A stretch of DNA of 39,472 nt. Origin: TMED26 sp002694075 (GTDB lineage Bacteria > Pseudomonadota > Alphaproteobacteria > Thalassobaculales > Thalassobaculaceae). Position 1 is the first letter of the stretch, and each line of letters opens with the position of its first letter. Positions 25,834 through 34,115 of this stretch are shown here, in pieces. The stretch lies in assembly GCA_036160575.1 (NCBI GenBank), contig JAYYDT010000090.1, forward strand, positions 1 to 39,472, in the 5' to 3' direction. A program made the translations under genes and the position numbers. The notes beneath the pieces are model-generated. The model was given only the letters and a program-made list of their open reading frames with translations, made no database searches and had not been told where the DNA came from.

Positions 25834-27066
25834 ATGATTGCCGGTTACTGGCGACTGATCCGCGCGCATCCGCGCTTTCTCGGCTTTGGGTTTTTGCTGG
25901 CCTTTGTGTCGAGCTTTGGCCAAACCTTCTATGTCGCCTTGTTTGGCGGTGAAATTCGTGACGCCTTCAACCTAAGCCATGGCGAGTTTGGCGAAGCTTA
26001 TTCCCTCGCCACGCTGACCAGCGGCCTGCTGCTGACTTTCGCCGGCAAACGCATCGACCATCTCGACCTACGGCTTTACGCGGTGGTCCTGGTGATGGGG
26101 TTGGCGGCCGCCTGTCTGACCCTGTCGGTCAGCCAAGGGGTGATAACCCTGGCCATCGGATTTTTCATGCTGCGCCTTTTTGGGCAGGGCTTGCTTAGCC
26201 ATGCCGCGGTGACCTCGATGGCGCGCTATTTCGACGCCGGCCAGCGCGGCAAGGCGGTGAGCGTCGCGGCCCTCGGCTTTCCGGCCGGCGAGGCGGTATT
26301 CCCGCTGATGGGGGTCGGTTTGATCGCCTGGCTGGGCTGGCGCGATTCCTGGCAAATGTCATCGCTGCTGATTGTCGTGTTGCTGCCGGCGGCGCTGCTG
26401 TGGCTGCTGCGCGGGCATGGCGCCCGCCACCAGGCCTATCTGGCGGCGCGCCAAGCGGCGGACGAAAACCGCGACGGCGGCGACCGAACGGTTGGTCAAG
26501 TCCTCCGGGATTGGCGCTTTCACCTGGCGATGACGGCCTTCGCCGGCCCGTCCTTCGTGATCACCGGGATTTTTTTCCATCAAGTCCACCTGGTCGATGA
26601 AAAGGGCTGGACCCTGGCCTTGTTCGCCAGCGGCGTGGCCATCTACGCGGCGTTTCAATTGGGTACCGGGATCGCCATCGGGCCGGTCGTCGACCGGCGC
26701 GGCGCGCGCCGGGTCGGGCGCTATTACCAAACGCCCTATATCGTCGCCCTGGCGGCCCTGGCGTTGAGCGACCATTGGGGCGCCGGCCTGGTGTTCATGA
26801 TTTTCGGCGGCATCGCCAGTGGCATGGCCAGCAATATTAAAACCACCTTATGGGCCGAGCTTTACGGCACCCGTCATTTGGGTGGCATCCGCGCCTTGAC
26901 GGCGGCCATCGACGTGGTCGCCTCGGCCCTGTCGCCGGCCTTGATGGGCTGGGCCATCGACGCCGGCGTCAGCATGAACACACTAAGCTTGATGTGCGCC
27001 GGCCACGGCCTTTACGCGGTGATCCTGTTATCGGTGCTGCTCGGCCGCTGGCGACCGGTCGGTTAG
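25834..27066 (+). CDS. MFS transporter
   Basis: A 410-residue, 12-helix MFS protein with an N-terminal RAHPRFLGFGFLLAFVSSFGQTFYVALF, the loop phrase GKRIDHLDLRLY, RLFGQGLLSHAAVTSMARYF and GFPAGEAVFPL. It resembles the monocarboxylate/oxalate-type MFS branch, but I cannot name a substrate. The ATG at 25834 is preferred to a TTG one codon earlier; AAGGA lies about 10 bases upstream. Its TAG stop overlaps the convergent SDR stop (shared TTAG). Confidence 0.85.
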   Translation: MIAGYWRLIRAHPRFLGFGFLLAFVSSFGQTFYVALFGGEIRDAFNLSHGEFGEAYSLATLTSGLLLTFAGKRIDHLDLRLYAVVLVMGLAAACLTLSVSQGVITLAIGFFMLRLFGQGLLSHAAVTSMARYFDAGQRGKAVSVAALGFPAGEAVFPLMGVGLIAWLGWRDSWQMSSLLIVVLLPAALLWLLRGHGARHQAYLAARQAADENRDGGDRTVGQVLRDWRFHLAMTAFAGPSFVITGIFFHQVHLVDEKGWTLALFASGVAIYAAFQLGTGIAIGPVVDRRGARRVGRYYQTPYIVALAALALSDHWGAGLVFMIFGGIASGMASNIKTTLWAELYGTRHLGGIRALTAAIDVVASALSPALMGWAIDAGVSMNTLSLMCAGHGLYAVILLSVLLGRWRPVG

Positions 27067-27827
27067 ATCTGGATCGAGAAGCCGCCGTCGATGGGGATCG
27101 CCGTGCCGGTGACGAAATTCGACGCCGCCGAGGCCAGAAACACCGCGACACCGGCATGGTCCTCGGGCACACCCCAGCGGTCGGCCGGGGTGCGGTCGAG
27201 GATGCGTTCATGCAAGCCCTCGATATCCTGGCGCGCGAGACGGGTCAGTTCGGTGTCGATCCACCCGGGCAACACGGCGTTGACCTGAATATTGTCGGCC
27301 GCCCAGGCGCAGGCCATCGACCGGGTCATTTGCACAATGCCACCCTTGGAGGCGCCATAGGCGGTGTGAAAAGGCCCGCCGAACAGCGACATCATCGAAC
27401 CGATGTTGATGACTTTACCGCCGCCGGCCGCGCACATCGGCGCATAGGCGGCCTGGCTGGCGATAAAGGCGCTGGTCAAATTGGTGTCGATCACCTGGTG
27501 CCATTCGGCGACGCTCAACGCCTCCGGACGCTTGCGGATATTGGTGCCGGCGTTGTTGACCAGGATATCGAGGCGGCCGAAGCCGTCGACCGCGGCCGCC
27601 ACCATCGCCTTGATCGACGCCTCGTCGGTCACGTCGACGGAGATGAAATCGGCTTTGATGCCAAGGGCGGTCAGCTTATCGACCGCCGCCCGGCCCTTGT
27701 CGGCGTTACGCGCGGCGACCGCGATATCGGCGCCGGCGCCGGCCATCGCCTCGGCCATGGCCAGGCCAATGCCACCATTCCCGCCGGTGACCAAGGCGAC
27801 CTTGCCGCTCAAATCGAATAGTTTCAT
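27063..27827 (-). CDS. Short-chain dehydrogenase/reductase (KduD/gluconate-dehydrogenase-like)
   Basis: A 254-residue classical SDR. It has the TGGNGGIG dinucleotide-binding loop at residues 14-21, NNAG at 91-94 and the catalytic Ser144, Tyr157 and Lys161 (in INIGSMMS and YGASK). It ends with VTGTAIPIDGGFSIQI. The sequence resembles the 2-deoxy-gluconate 3-dehydrogenase / glucose-dehydrogenase-like group, but SDR substrates cannot be read reliably. It starts 12 bases after the stop of the upstream aminotransferase gene, so the two are likely co-transcribed. Confidence 0.88.
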   Translation of the reverse strand: MKLFDLSGKVALVTGGNGGIGLAMAEAMAGAGADIAVAARNADKGRAAVDKLTALGIKADFISVDVTDEASIKAMVAAAVDGFGRLDILVNNAGTNIRKRPEALSVAEWHQVIDTNLTSAFIASQAAYAPMCAAGGGKVINIGSMMSLFGGPFHTAYGASKGGIVQMTRSMACAWAADNIQVNAVLPGWIDTELTRLARQDIEGLHERILDRTPADRWGVPEDHAGVAVFLASAASNFVTGTAIPIDGGFSIQI

Positions 27828-27838
27828 GGACTCTCTCC

Positions 27839-29029
27839 CTATGCCCGCGCCGCCGCCGGACCGGCCGCCAACATGGCACCGATGCGATCGATGGCGGCGA
27901 CAATATTTTCCGTCGAATTGGCGTAGGAGAATCGTAAATACCCCTCGCCATGGGCGCCGAAACTGGTGCCCGCGATGACCGCCACGCCGGCCTCCTCCAA
28001 CAGGCGCGTTTGCAAGGTTTTGGCGTCCATGCCGGTGCCGGTGATATTGGGAAAGGCGTAAAAGGCGCCGCCCGGCTCGACACAGCTGACCCCGTCGAGG
28101 CCGTTGAGGGCGTCGACGATCACCCGCCGCCGACCATCGAAGGCGGCGACCATTTCATGGACCGCGTCCTGCGGCCCGGTCAGCGCCGCCAGACCGGCGA
28201 ATTGGGTCGGCGCGTTGACGCAGGAATGGCAATTCACCGCCAGTTTTTCGGCGTGGCCGATAACATCCTTCGGCCATACGCTCATGCCCAAGCGCCAGCC
28301 GGTCATGGCGTAGGTTTTCGACCAACCGTCAAGGACAATCAGGCGGTCCTGAATCTCCGGATATTGCAGCAAGCTGACATGTTCGCGGCCGTCGTATAGC
28401 ATTTGGCTATAGATCTCGTCGGCCATGACGGTCACCTTCGGCCATTGGGCGAGGCCGGCGATGAGCGCGTCGAACTCGGCCCGCGGCACCGCCCCACCGG
28501 TGGGGTTGGCCGGGCTGTTGAGGATGATCAAGCGGGTCCGCTCGGTGATCTGGTCCAACACCTCGGCGGCGGAAAAGGCGAAGCCATTTTCCTCGCGCAG
28601 AACCATCGGCACCGGCGTCGCACCGGAAAAACGGATCGCCGATTCATAAATCGGAAAGCCGGGGTTGGGATACATGATCTCAGCCCCTGGCTGACCATAA
28701 ATCAGCATGGCGAAGAACATCGTCACCTTGCCGCCCGGCAGGATCAAGACCTGGCCGGGGTCGACGGCGGCGCCGTGGCGCGCGGCCAAATCGGCGGCGA
28801 CCGCTTCGCGCAGTTCGGGGATGCCCTGGGCCGGGGTATAGCCATGGTGGCCGTCACGCAGGGCCTTGACCGCCGCCTCGACGATATGCGCCGGGGTTTT
28901 GAAATCGGGCTGACCGATGCCGAGGTTGATGATGTCACGGCCTTGGGCGGCCAGCGCATTGGCGCGGGCCAGCACCTCAAAAGCGGTTTCGGTACCCAAT
29001 TCGGTCATACGGTCGGCGAGCGGGGCCAT
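27839..29029 (-). CDS. Class I pyridoxal-phosphate aminotransferase (aspartate-aminotransferase-like)
   Basis: A 396-residue fold-type I enzyme. It has NLGIGQPDF near 35-43, GYTPAQGIPELREA, LNSPANPTGGAVP near 170-182, ADEIYSQMLYDG and the PLP lysine K238 in LDGWSKTYAMTGWRLG. The ATG at 29029 (MAPLADRMTELGTETAFEVLARAN) fits the family start and has GGAAGAG about 7 bases upstream; the frame is open further upstream but is not family-like. Probable substrates are aspartate, alanine or aromatic amino acids; not determinable here. Divergent from the next aminotransferase. Confidence 0.88.
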   Translation of the reverse strand: MAPLADRMTELGTETAFEVLARANALAAQGRDIINLGIGQPDFKTPAHIVEAAVKALRDGHHGYTPAQGIPELREAVAADLAARHGAAVDPGQVLILPGGKVTMFFAMLIYGQPGAEIMYPNPGFPIYESAIRFSGATPVPMVLREENGFAFSAAEVLDQITERTRLIILNSPANPTGGAVPRAEFDALIAGLAQWPKVTVMADEIYSQMLYDGREHVSLLQYPEIQDRLIVLDGWSKTYAMTGWRLGMSVWPKDVIGHAEKLAVNCHSCVNAPTQFAGLAALTGPQDAVHEMVAAFDGRRRVIVDALNGLDGVSCVEPGGAFYAFPNITGTGMDAKTLQTRLLEEAGVAVIAGTSFGAHGEGYLRFSYANSTENIVAAIDRIGAMLAAGPAAARA

Positions 29030-29187
29030 CGTCAATCTCTTCCATGCTAGGGTCGGCGTAAACGCGAGCGGGGAGAGTAGAACAGTTCGCCCGCCATTTG
29101 AAACCGAAAGCCGGCGGTGATTTGGTTTCGCCGGCGGCCTATGCAAAGAGCCGAGGGCTGTCACTTCGGTTATTGGAACGCAGGTCT

Positions 29188-30345
29188 ATGAAGCCCGCCA
29201 ATAGTGTTTTATCCGCCTATGGCACCACTGTTTTCGAAGTGATGTCGCGGCTCGCCAACGAACATCAATCGATCAACCTCGGCCAAGGCTTTCCCGACGA
29301 CTTCGGCCCCGACCCGGTGTTGGCCAAGGCGTCGGAAGCCTTATTCGACGTGCCCAACCAATACCCGCCGATGCTGGGCGTGCCGGAATTGCGTCAGGCG
29401 GTCGCCGCCCATGGCAAACGCTTTTACGATTTGGACGTCGATTGGCAGAGCCAGGTGATGGTCACCACCGGCGCCACCGAAGCCTTGGCGGCGACTTTTT
29501 TCGGCCTCATCGAACCGGGCGACGAAGTGGTCCTGATCGAGCCCTGCTATGACTGCTACATGCCCATTATCCAGCGCGCCGGCGGCATCTGCCGGCCGGT
29601 GCAATTGCGGCCGCCGGCTTGGGAATTGGACACCGCCGCCCTCGCCGCGGCGTTTAGCGACAAGACCAAACTCCTGGTCCTTAACTCGCCGCAAAACCCA
29701 GCCTCGAAAGTCTATAGCGCCGCCGAATTGACAGCCATCGCCGAATTGGCCGTGGCCCATGACATCGTCGTCGTGTGCGACGAGGCCTATGAGCACATCG
29801 TTTATGACGCCAACCGGCACATCCCCCTGATGACCTTGCCGGGCATGGCCGAGCGGGTCGTCAAAATCGGCTCGGCCGGCAAGACTTTTTCGGTGACCGG
29901 CTGGAAAGTCGGCTATCTCACCACCGCCCCGGCGCTGTTGGCGCCGATCGCCAAAGCCCATCAGTTTCTGGTCTTCACCACGCCGCCCAATCTTCAGCGC
30001 GCGGTGGCTCATGGGTTGAACCAGTCCGATGCCTATTTCGATGGCCTCGGCCGCGGTCTGCAAGCCAAACGCGACCGGCTGGCGCGCGGCTTGGACGGCA
30101 CCGGCTTTCGGCCCATCGACTGCGCTGGCACCTATTTTCTGTTCGCCGATATCAGCGCCTTGGATTTTGACGGCGACGATGTCGCTTTTTGCACCTATCT
30201 GACCACCGAGGTCGGCGTCACGGCGGTGCCGGTCAGCGCTTTTTACACCGCCAATCCAGCCGCCGACACGGTGCGCTTTTGCTTCGCCAAGCAGGACGCC
30301 ATCCTTGACGGGGCCGTTGATCGGCTCCGCCGGCATTTCGCCTAG
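29188..30345 (+). CDS. Aminotransferase, kynurenine / methionine (YbdL, KAT) type
   Basis: A 385-residue fold-type I enzyme. NLGQGFPDDFGP near residues 30-41, NQYPPMLGVPELR near 57-69, TTGATEALAATFFGL, LNSPQNPASKVYS and VVCDEAYEHIVYD match the kynurenine-oxoglutarate / methionine aminotransferase (cysteine-S-conjugate beta-lyase) group. PLP binds K232 in GSAGKTFSVTGWKVGY. The usual NPTGK loop here reads NPASK. The ATG at 29188 is chosen by homology; the open frame upstream is not family-like. It is convergent with the LysR gene and shares a CTAG stop with it. Confidence 0.88.
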   Translation: MKPANSVLSAYGTTVFEVMSRLANEHQSINLGQGFPDDFGPDPVLAKASEALFDVPNQYPPMLGVPELRQAVAAHGKRFYDLDVDWQSQVMVTTGATEALAATFFGLIEPGDEVVLIEPCYDCYMPIIQRAGGICRPVQLRPPAWELDTAALAAAFSDKTKLLVLNSPQNPASKVYSAAELTAIAELAVAHDIVVVCDEAYEHIVYDANRHIPLMTLPGMAERVVKIGSAGKTFSVTGWKVGYLTTAPALLAPIAKAHQFLVFTTPPNLQRAVAHGLNQSDAYFDGLGRGLQAKRDRLARGLDGTGFRPIDCAGTYFLFADISALDFDGDDVAFCTYLTTEVGVTAVPVSAFYTANPAADTVRFCFAKQDAILDGAVDRLRRHFA

Positions 30346-31262
30346 GGCGTGCCTTCGCGGCCGGTCATCCAATAGGGCTGGGGGCCATAGGTTTCGATCA
30401 AGAAATCGACAAAGGCGCGCACCTTGGGCGACAAGTGACGGCTGGAGGGATAGACCGCGTAAATGGGCACGTCCTCGCGCACGAATTCGCTGAGCACCTC
30501 GATCAAACGGCCCGATTTGATGTGTTCGCCGGTCATGAAACTAGGCAACATGGCGAGGCCGCCACCGGCCTGCACCGCTTTCAAAATTGAATCGCCATTG
30601 GAGGTCATGATCGCGCCCTTGGCGCGAATCACGGTCTCGGTGCCGCCGACCATGAAATGCCAATCATTGATTTGATTGCCCGGCGGATAGGTCAGCAAGG
30701 TGTGCTGAGTCAGCTCGTCGGGCACATGCGGCCGGCCATGGCGCGCCAGATATTCCGGCGCGGCGACGATCGAGCGGACATTGTTGGCCAGCTTGCGCGC
30801 GATCAGGCTGGAATCCTTCAGAACCGAAATACGGATCGCCAAATCGATCCCCTCGTCGACCAAATCGACAATCCGGTCATTGACCAGCAATTGCACCTCG
30901 ACATCGGGGAAGCGAGCGATGAAGCTGGGCAAATGCGGCGCCACATGGCGATGCGCGAAGGTCGTCGGCGCGGTGATTTTCAGCCGCCCGCGCGGCGCCG
31001 CGTGGGATTGACTGACCGCCACCTCGGCCTCGTCGACATCGGCCAGAATCCGCTTGCAACGATCGTAATAGGCCGAACCAACCTCGGTCAGGCTGATCCG
31101 CCGGGTGGTGCGGTTGAGCAAACGCACGCCCAAACGGTCCTCGAGCGCGGCCAATTGCTTGCTGACCACCGAGGGGGAAATATTTTTGGCCCGCGCGGCG
31201 CCGGCGAGGCTGTTGTTCTCGACGACGGCGGCGAACACGCTCATGGCGGTCAAAGTATCCAT
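30342..31262 (-). CDS. LysR family transcriptional regulator
   Basis: A 306-residue LysR regulator. The N-terminal winged helix-turn-helix spans about residues 3-60 (FAAVVENNSLAGAARAKNISPSVVSKQLAALE, LLNRTTRRISLTEVG), and a periplasmic-binding-protein-like effector domain fills the rest (GRLKITAPTTFAHRHVAPHLPSFIARFPDVEVQL). It belongs to the CrgA-like subgroup by these phrases. It is divergent from the Cys/Met PLP enzyme with a 175-base gap that contains a perfect dyad, so it may regulate that gene and the following GST; this is inferred from layout. Confidence 0.92.
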   Translation of the reverse strand: MDTLTAMSVFAAVVENNSLAGAARAKNISPSVVSKQLAALEDRLGVRLLNRTTRRISLTEVGSAYYDRCKRILADVDEAEVAVSQSHAAPRGRLKITAPTTFAHRHVAPHLPSFIARFPDVEVQLLVNDRIVDLVDEGIDLAIRISVLKDSSLIARKLANNVRSIVAAPEYLARHGRPHVPDELTQHTLLTYPPGNQINDWHFMVGGTETVIRAKGAIMTSNGDSILKAVQAGGGLAMLPSFMTGEHIKSGRLIEVLSEFVREDVPIYAVYPSSRHLSPKVRAFVDFLIETYGPQPYWMTGREGTP

Positions 31263-31293
31263 TAGGCGTCCCGCTTATTCCCAAAAAGAAACA

Positions 31294-31310
31294 ATACCTG
31301 AAAAAGGTAT
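31294..31310. promoter_or_regulatory. Perfect dyad in the LysR / PLP-enzyme divergent region
   Basis: ATACCT and AGGTAT form a 6-base perfect inverted repeat around GAAAA, 32 bases upstream of the LysR start and about 128 bases upstream of the divergent gene. A dyad at this place is expected for a LysR operator, although the half-site spacing is not the textbook T-N11-A. Confidence 0.45.
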
Positions 31311-31437
31311 CGCATTAACAATAATTGGGGAAGGGTATAAACATAGCTTCCTTGGCGCCCTTCGCGTCCATGTGCTAGACAAATCGCCTGTCGCGTCGCG
31401 CCCTGTCCGCAAAACCAACAAGAAATAAGGATCCTTC

Positions 31438-32592
31438 ATGACCGTTTCCCGCGACGATCACATGGACACCTTACTGGCCCAAGCCCTCGGGTGGATCGAT
31501 CCGCATACCCGCGCGGTCACGCCGGCGATCCATCCGGCCACCACCTATGTCCGCGATCATGACGGCGGCAACGCCAAGCGCTATTCCTACAGTCGCGACG
31601 ACAACCCGACCTACACCCAGCTCGAAGCGGTTCTGACCGCCCTTGAGGGTGGCGCCGACGCGATGGTTTTGGCCGCCGGATTAAGCGCCGCCAGCCTGCC
31701 GTTTTTGACCCTGGCGCCGGGCGACCATGTGGTGCTTCAGGACGTCGTTTACTGGGGCGTGCGCAAATGGGTCACCGGTTTCGCCGCCCGCCACGGCATC
31801 GTGGTCGACAATTTTTCCACCGCCGAGCCGACCAGCCTGGCCGCCGCGCTACGCCCAGGGCAAACCAAATTGGTGTGGATCGAAACCCCGGCCAACCCGA
31901 CCTGGGAAGTGGTCGACATCGCCGCCGCCGCCGACGCCGCCCATGACGCCGGCGCCAAATTGGTGGTCGATTCCACCGCCGCCACCCCGGTTTTGACGCG
32001 CCCGCTGGACCTTGGCGCCGATCTGGTCATGCACGCCGCGACCAAATATCTGAACGGCCACAGCGATGTCTTGGCCGGCGCCCTGGTGGTCAAGGAGGCG
32101 GACAGCGAGTGGTGGCGCGAGATGCGTCAAACCCGCCAATCGCTTGGCCTGGTGCTCGGCCCGCAGGAGGCGTGGCTGCTGCTGCGCGGCATGCGCACCC
32201 TGTCCTTGCGCATGCGCCAGGTCTCGGCCAACGCGCTGGCCCTGGCCACTCACCTCCAAAACGCACCGGCGGTCACGGCGGTGATCTATCCGGGCCTGCC
32301 CGACCACCCCGGCCACGCCATCGCCGCCCGCCAGATGCGCGGCGGTTACGGCGGTTTGCTGTCAATCCGGGTGGCCGGTGGCTTCGCCGCCGCCGCCGAA
32401 GTCGCGCGCAATACCCGTTTGTTCAAAGAAGCGACCAGTTTCGGCGGCGTCGAAAGCTTGATCGAACATCGCGCACCGATCGAAGGCCCGGGCACCAAAG
32501 TGCCTGAGGATTTGCTGCGCTTGGCGGTTGGGATCGAGCATATCGACGATTTGATCGCCGACCTCGACCAGGCGCTGGCGCGCCTCACCTAA
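31438..32592 (+). CDS. Cys/Met metabolism PLP-dependent enzyme (cystathionine gamma-lyase/synthase family)
   Basis: A 384-residue enzyme of the trans-sulfuration family. It shows RAVTPAIHPATTYVRD, YSRDDNPTYTQLE, the cofactor-binding aspartate in LVVDSTAATPVLTRP and PLP lysine K203 in HAATKYLNGHSDVLAG. Family members make or split cystathionine, methionine or homocysteine; which one applies is unclear. AAGGA lies about 7 bases before the ATG. The GST gene follows after 24 bases with its own ribosome-binding site, suggesting one transcript. The divergent LysR gene is the likely regulator. Confidence 0.88.
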   Translation: MTVSRDDHMDTLLAQALGWIDPHTRAVTPAIHPATTYVRDHDGGNAKRYSYSRDDNPTYTQLEAVLTALEGGADAMVLAAGLSAASLPFLTLAPGDHVVLQDVVYWGVRKWVTGFAARHGIVVDNFSTAEPTSLAAALRPGQTKLVWIETPANPTWEVVDIAAAADAAHDAGAKLVVDSTAATPVLTRPLDLGADLVMHAATKYLNGHSDVLAGALVVKEADSEWWREMRQTRQSLGLVLGPQEAWLLLRGMRTLSLRMRQVSANALALATHLQNAPAVTAVIYPGLPDHPGHAIAARQMRGGYGGLLSIRVAGGFAAAAEVARNTRLFKEATSFGGVESLIEHRAPIEGPGTKVPEDLLRLAVGIEHIDDLIADLDQALARLT

Positions 32593-32616
32593 CCCCCGCG
32601 TATTTGGAGAGCCCCG

Positions 32617-33246
32617 ATGATCGACCTTTACACCTGGACCACGCCGAATGGCCGTAAGGTTTCCATCGCCCTGGAGGAAATGGGCCTGGATTACAACGTG
32701 CACACGGTCAATATCGGCAAGGACGAACAGTTCGCGCCGGCCTTTTTGAAAATCTCGCCGAACAACCGGATCCCGGCGATTATCGACCACAACGGCCCCG
32801 ACGGCGCACCGATTTCGGTTTTCGAAACCGGCGCGATCCTGCTCTATCTGGCCGAAAAAACCGGCCAATTTCTGCCCCGCGACACGCGCGCCAAGACCGC
32901 CGTTTATGAATGGCTGATGTGGCAAATGGGCGGCTATGGCCCGATGCTGGGTCAGGCCCATCACTTCCTGCGCTACAATGTCGGCAAGGCGCCCTACGCC
33001 GAGGAGCGCTACCACAAGGAGACCTTGCGTCTTTATGGCGTGTTGGACCGCCGCCTGGCGGACCATGAGTTTGTCGCCGGCGACAGCTACACCATCGCCG
33101 ACATGGCGATTTACCCCTGGACCGCGCGCCATGAATGGCACCAGGCGCCGCTCGCCGAATTCGAACATGTCAGCCGCTGGTACAACGCGCTCGGCGCCCG
33201 CCCGGCGGTGCAAAAGGGCATGAACACCCCGCCGGTCGAAAACTAG
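32617..33246 (+). CDS. Glutathione S-transferase, YfcG-like (nu class)
   Basis: A 209-residue GST. The N-terminal thioredoxin-like domain begins MIDLYTWTTPNGRKVSIALEE and has the glutathione-binding ISPNNRIPAIIDH near residues 48-60 and FETGAILLYLAEKTG near 69-83. The all-helical domain has GGYGPMLGQAHHF near 107-119 and GDSYTIADMAIYPW. These closely follow E. coli YfcG, a disulfide-bond reductase that uses the TPN loop instead of a catalytic Ser or Tyr. GGAGA lies 6 bases before the ATG. Co-transcription with the sulfur-amino-acid enzyme upstream would suit thiol chemistry. Confidence 0.92.
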   Translation: MIDLYTWTTPNGRKVSIALEEMGLDYNVHTVNIGKDEQFAPAFLKISPNNRIPAIIDHNGPDGAPISVFETGAILLYLAEKTGQFLPRDTRAKTAVYEWLMWQMGGYGPMLGQAHHFLRYNVGKAPYAEERYHKETLRLYGVLDRRLADHEFVAGDSYTIADMAIYPWTARHEWHQAPLAEFEHVSRWYNALGARPAVQKGMNTPPVEN

Positions 33247-33458
33247 GCGGCGAGCCCGACGGCGAGCCCGGCGGCGGGCGCCAAAGGGGGCGCCGAAGGG
33301 GGCCTGGATGAACCGCCGAACAGGGCGCCGAAGCGGGCGTTAATGGGCCGCCGAAGCCGCCGCCGCGAGGGGTGCTTTCGCGGGACTGGACAAGGCGGCG
33401 GCGCGCGATGTATCAGTGCCCGTGACGTGGTCGGGCGGCGGCCCGCGCCCGCGCCGGA

Positions 33459-33550
33459 GGAGAGGTGGCCGAGTGGCTGAAGGCGGCGGTTTGCTAAACC
33501 GTTATAGGGGGAAACTCCTATCGAGGGTTCGAATCCCTTCCTCTCCGCCA
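33459..33550 (+). tRNA. tRNA-Ser(GCT)
   Basis: A 92-base tRNA with encoded CCA. The acceptor GGAGAGG (33459-33465) pairs with CCTCTCC (33540-33546), followed by discriminator G and CCA. The D-arm reads CCGAGTGGCTGAAGGC, the anticodon loop TTGCTAA with GCT at 33493-33495, there is a long type II variable arm, and the T-loop is TTCGAAT. It reads AGC/AGT serine codons. Confidence 0.97.
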
Positions 33551-33869
33551 CTTGGCGTTTCCCAACGCGTCCAATGACATCCCGCATCGTCGGGAAGCGT
33601 TGAGCGGTCCCGGGCCCCGGCGTGACCGCGAACACCCCTCAGGAATCGCGAACTCAATCGCCCCTTTCGAAGCGGCGGCCGGCGCTTTCGATGCCGAGGC
33701 GCCGCCCTTTGGAGAGGCCCGTTGTGCCGCCCAGGAGCGGCATTCAAAACTGGCGAAAACCGCCCAAACCGGCCACAACCGGTCAAAATCGGCCGAAGCC
33801 GAACCGCCGACAATTTGCGGACCTACCCGGCGAAAGCCGTGCGGATTGCTTCCACTCGCATTTATTTTT

Positions 33870-33890
33870 TGCAATTGACTCTTAATTGCA
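33870..33890. promoter_or_regulatory. Perfect 7-bp dyad over a putative -35
   Basis: TGCAATT (33870-33876) and AATTGCA (33884-33890) form a perfect inverted repeat with a 7-base spacer. A TTGACT hexamer at 33875-33880 lies within it, and a weak -10 candidate (TACACC, 33897-33902) follows at 16 bases. The layout suggests a repressor operator overlapping a promoter. GCAA/TTGC-ended dyads of this size recall alphaproteobacterial Fur-family boxes, but the match is loose. Confidence 0.5.
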
Positions 33891-33908
33891 TTGTCATACA
33901 CCTGTCCC

Positions 33909-33985
33909 TTGCCCACAAACCCGTGCTTCTGTGGGCTGTAGCGCGCGGAGTGTTCTCCTGAGTGTCATCACTCCGCGCGCTTTTT
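33909..33985 (+). ncRNA. Candidate small RNA with two hairpins
   Basis: Downstream of the putative promoter a short unit of about 77 bases has no start codon with a plausible frame but two clear stems. GCCCACA (33911-33917) pairs with TGTGGGC (33930-33936) around a 12-base loop, and then comes a 12-base terminator stem with a T-run. The terminator loop exposes TCTCCT (33954-33959), which could pair with Shine-Dalgarno sequences, as in several anti-SD small RNAs. I recognise no known family. The 5' end is estimated from the -10 candidate. Confidence 0.45.
33941..33985 (+). terminator. Strong intrinsic terminator
   Basis: GCGCGCGGAGTG (33941-33952) pairs perfectly with CACTCCGCGCGC (33969-33980) around a 16-base loop and is followed by TTTTT (33981-33985). 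There is no protein gene directly upstream, so it must end either a small RNA or tRNA-Ser read-through. Confidence 0.8.
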
Positions 33986-34082
33986 CCCACAAAACACTTT
34001 TTCATTTCAGGGTTAGGACGCGGCCGCCGCCTTGCCTGGGGCCGGGCGCGTTTCGAAAACGGCGGTGAGGTCCCGACCGGCC

Positions 34083-34115
34083 ATGACTCAGTCGAAGCGC
34101 GATGCCATCATATCG
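34083..34115 (+). repeat. 33-base leader element, copy 1
   Basis: ATGACTCAGTCG at 34083 continues to the CATCATATCG segment, matching copy 2 at 35569-35601 in 28 of 33 positions by eye. It ends about 109 bases before the ATG of the first GYD-like gene; copy 2 ends about 97 bases before the third. Similar but weaker matches extend on both sides. Confidence 0.65.

Noticed and set aside
26850..27821. 323-residue plus-strand frame opposite the SDR gene
   Set aside because: Starts inside the MFS gene and runs antisense to a complete SDR with all catalytic residues.
29341..30372. 343-residue minus-strand frame opposite the kynurenine-type aminotransferase
   Set aside because: Antisense shadow; the aminotransferase on the plus strand has all family motifs.
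33247..33458. GC-rich stretch with repeated GGCGAGCCCG and GCCGAA units between GST and tRNA-Ser
   Set aside because: Units are short and imperfect; I see no terminator with a T-run and no gene, so it is noted only as low-complexity sequence.
33243..33916. Minus-strand open frames across the tRNA-Ser region (endings like KGFEPS or GRDSNPR)
   Set aside because: These are the well-known false translations of a tRNA-Ser gene in antisense; they show no domain and overlap a certain tRNA.
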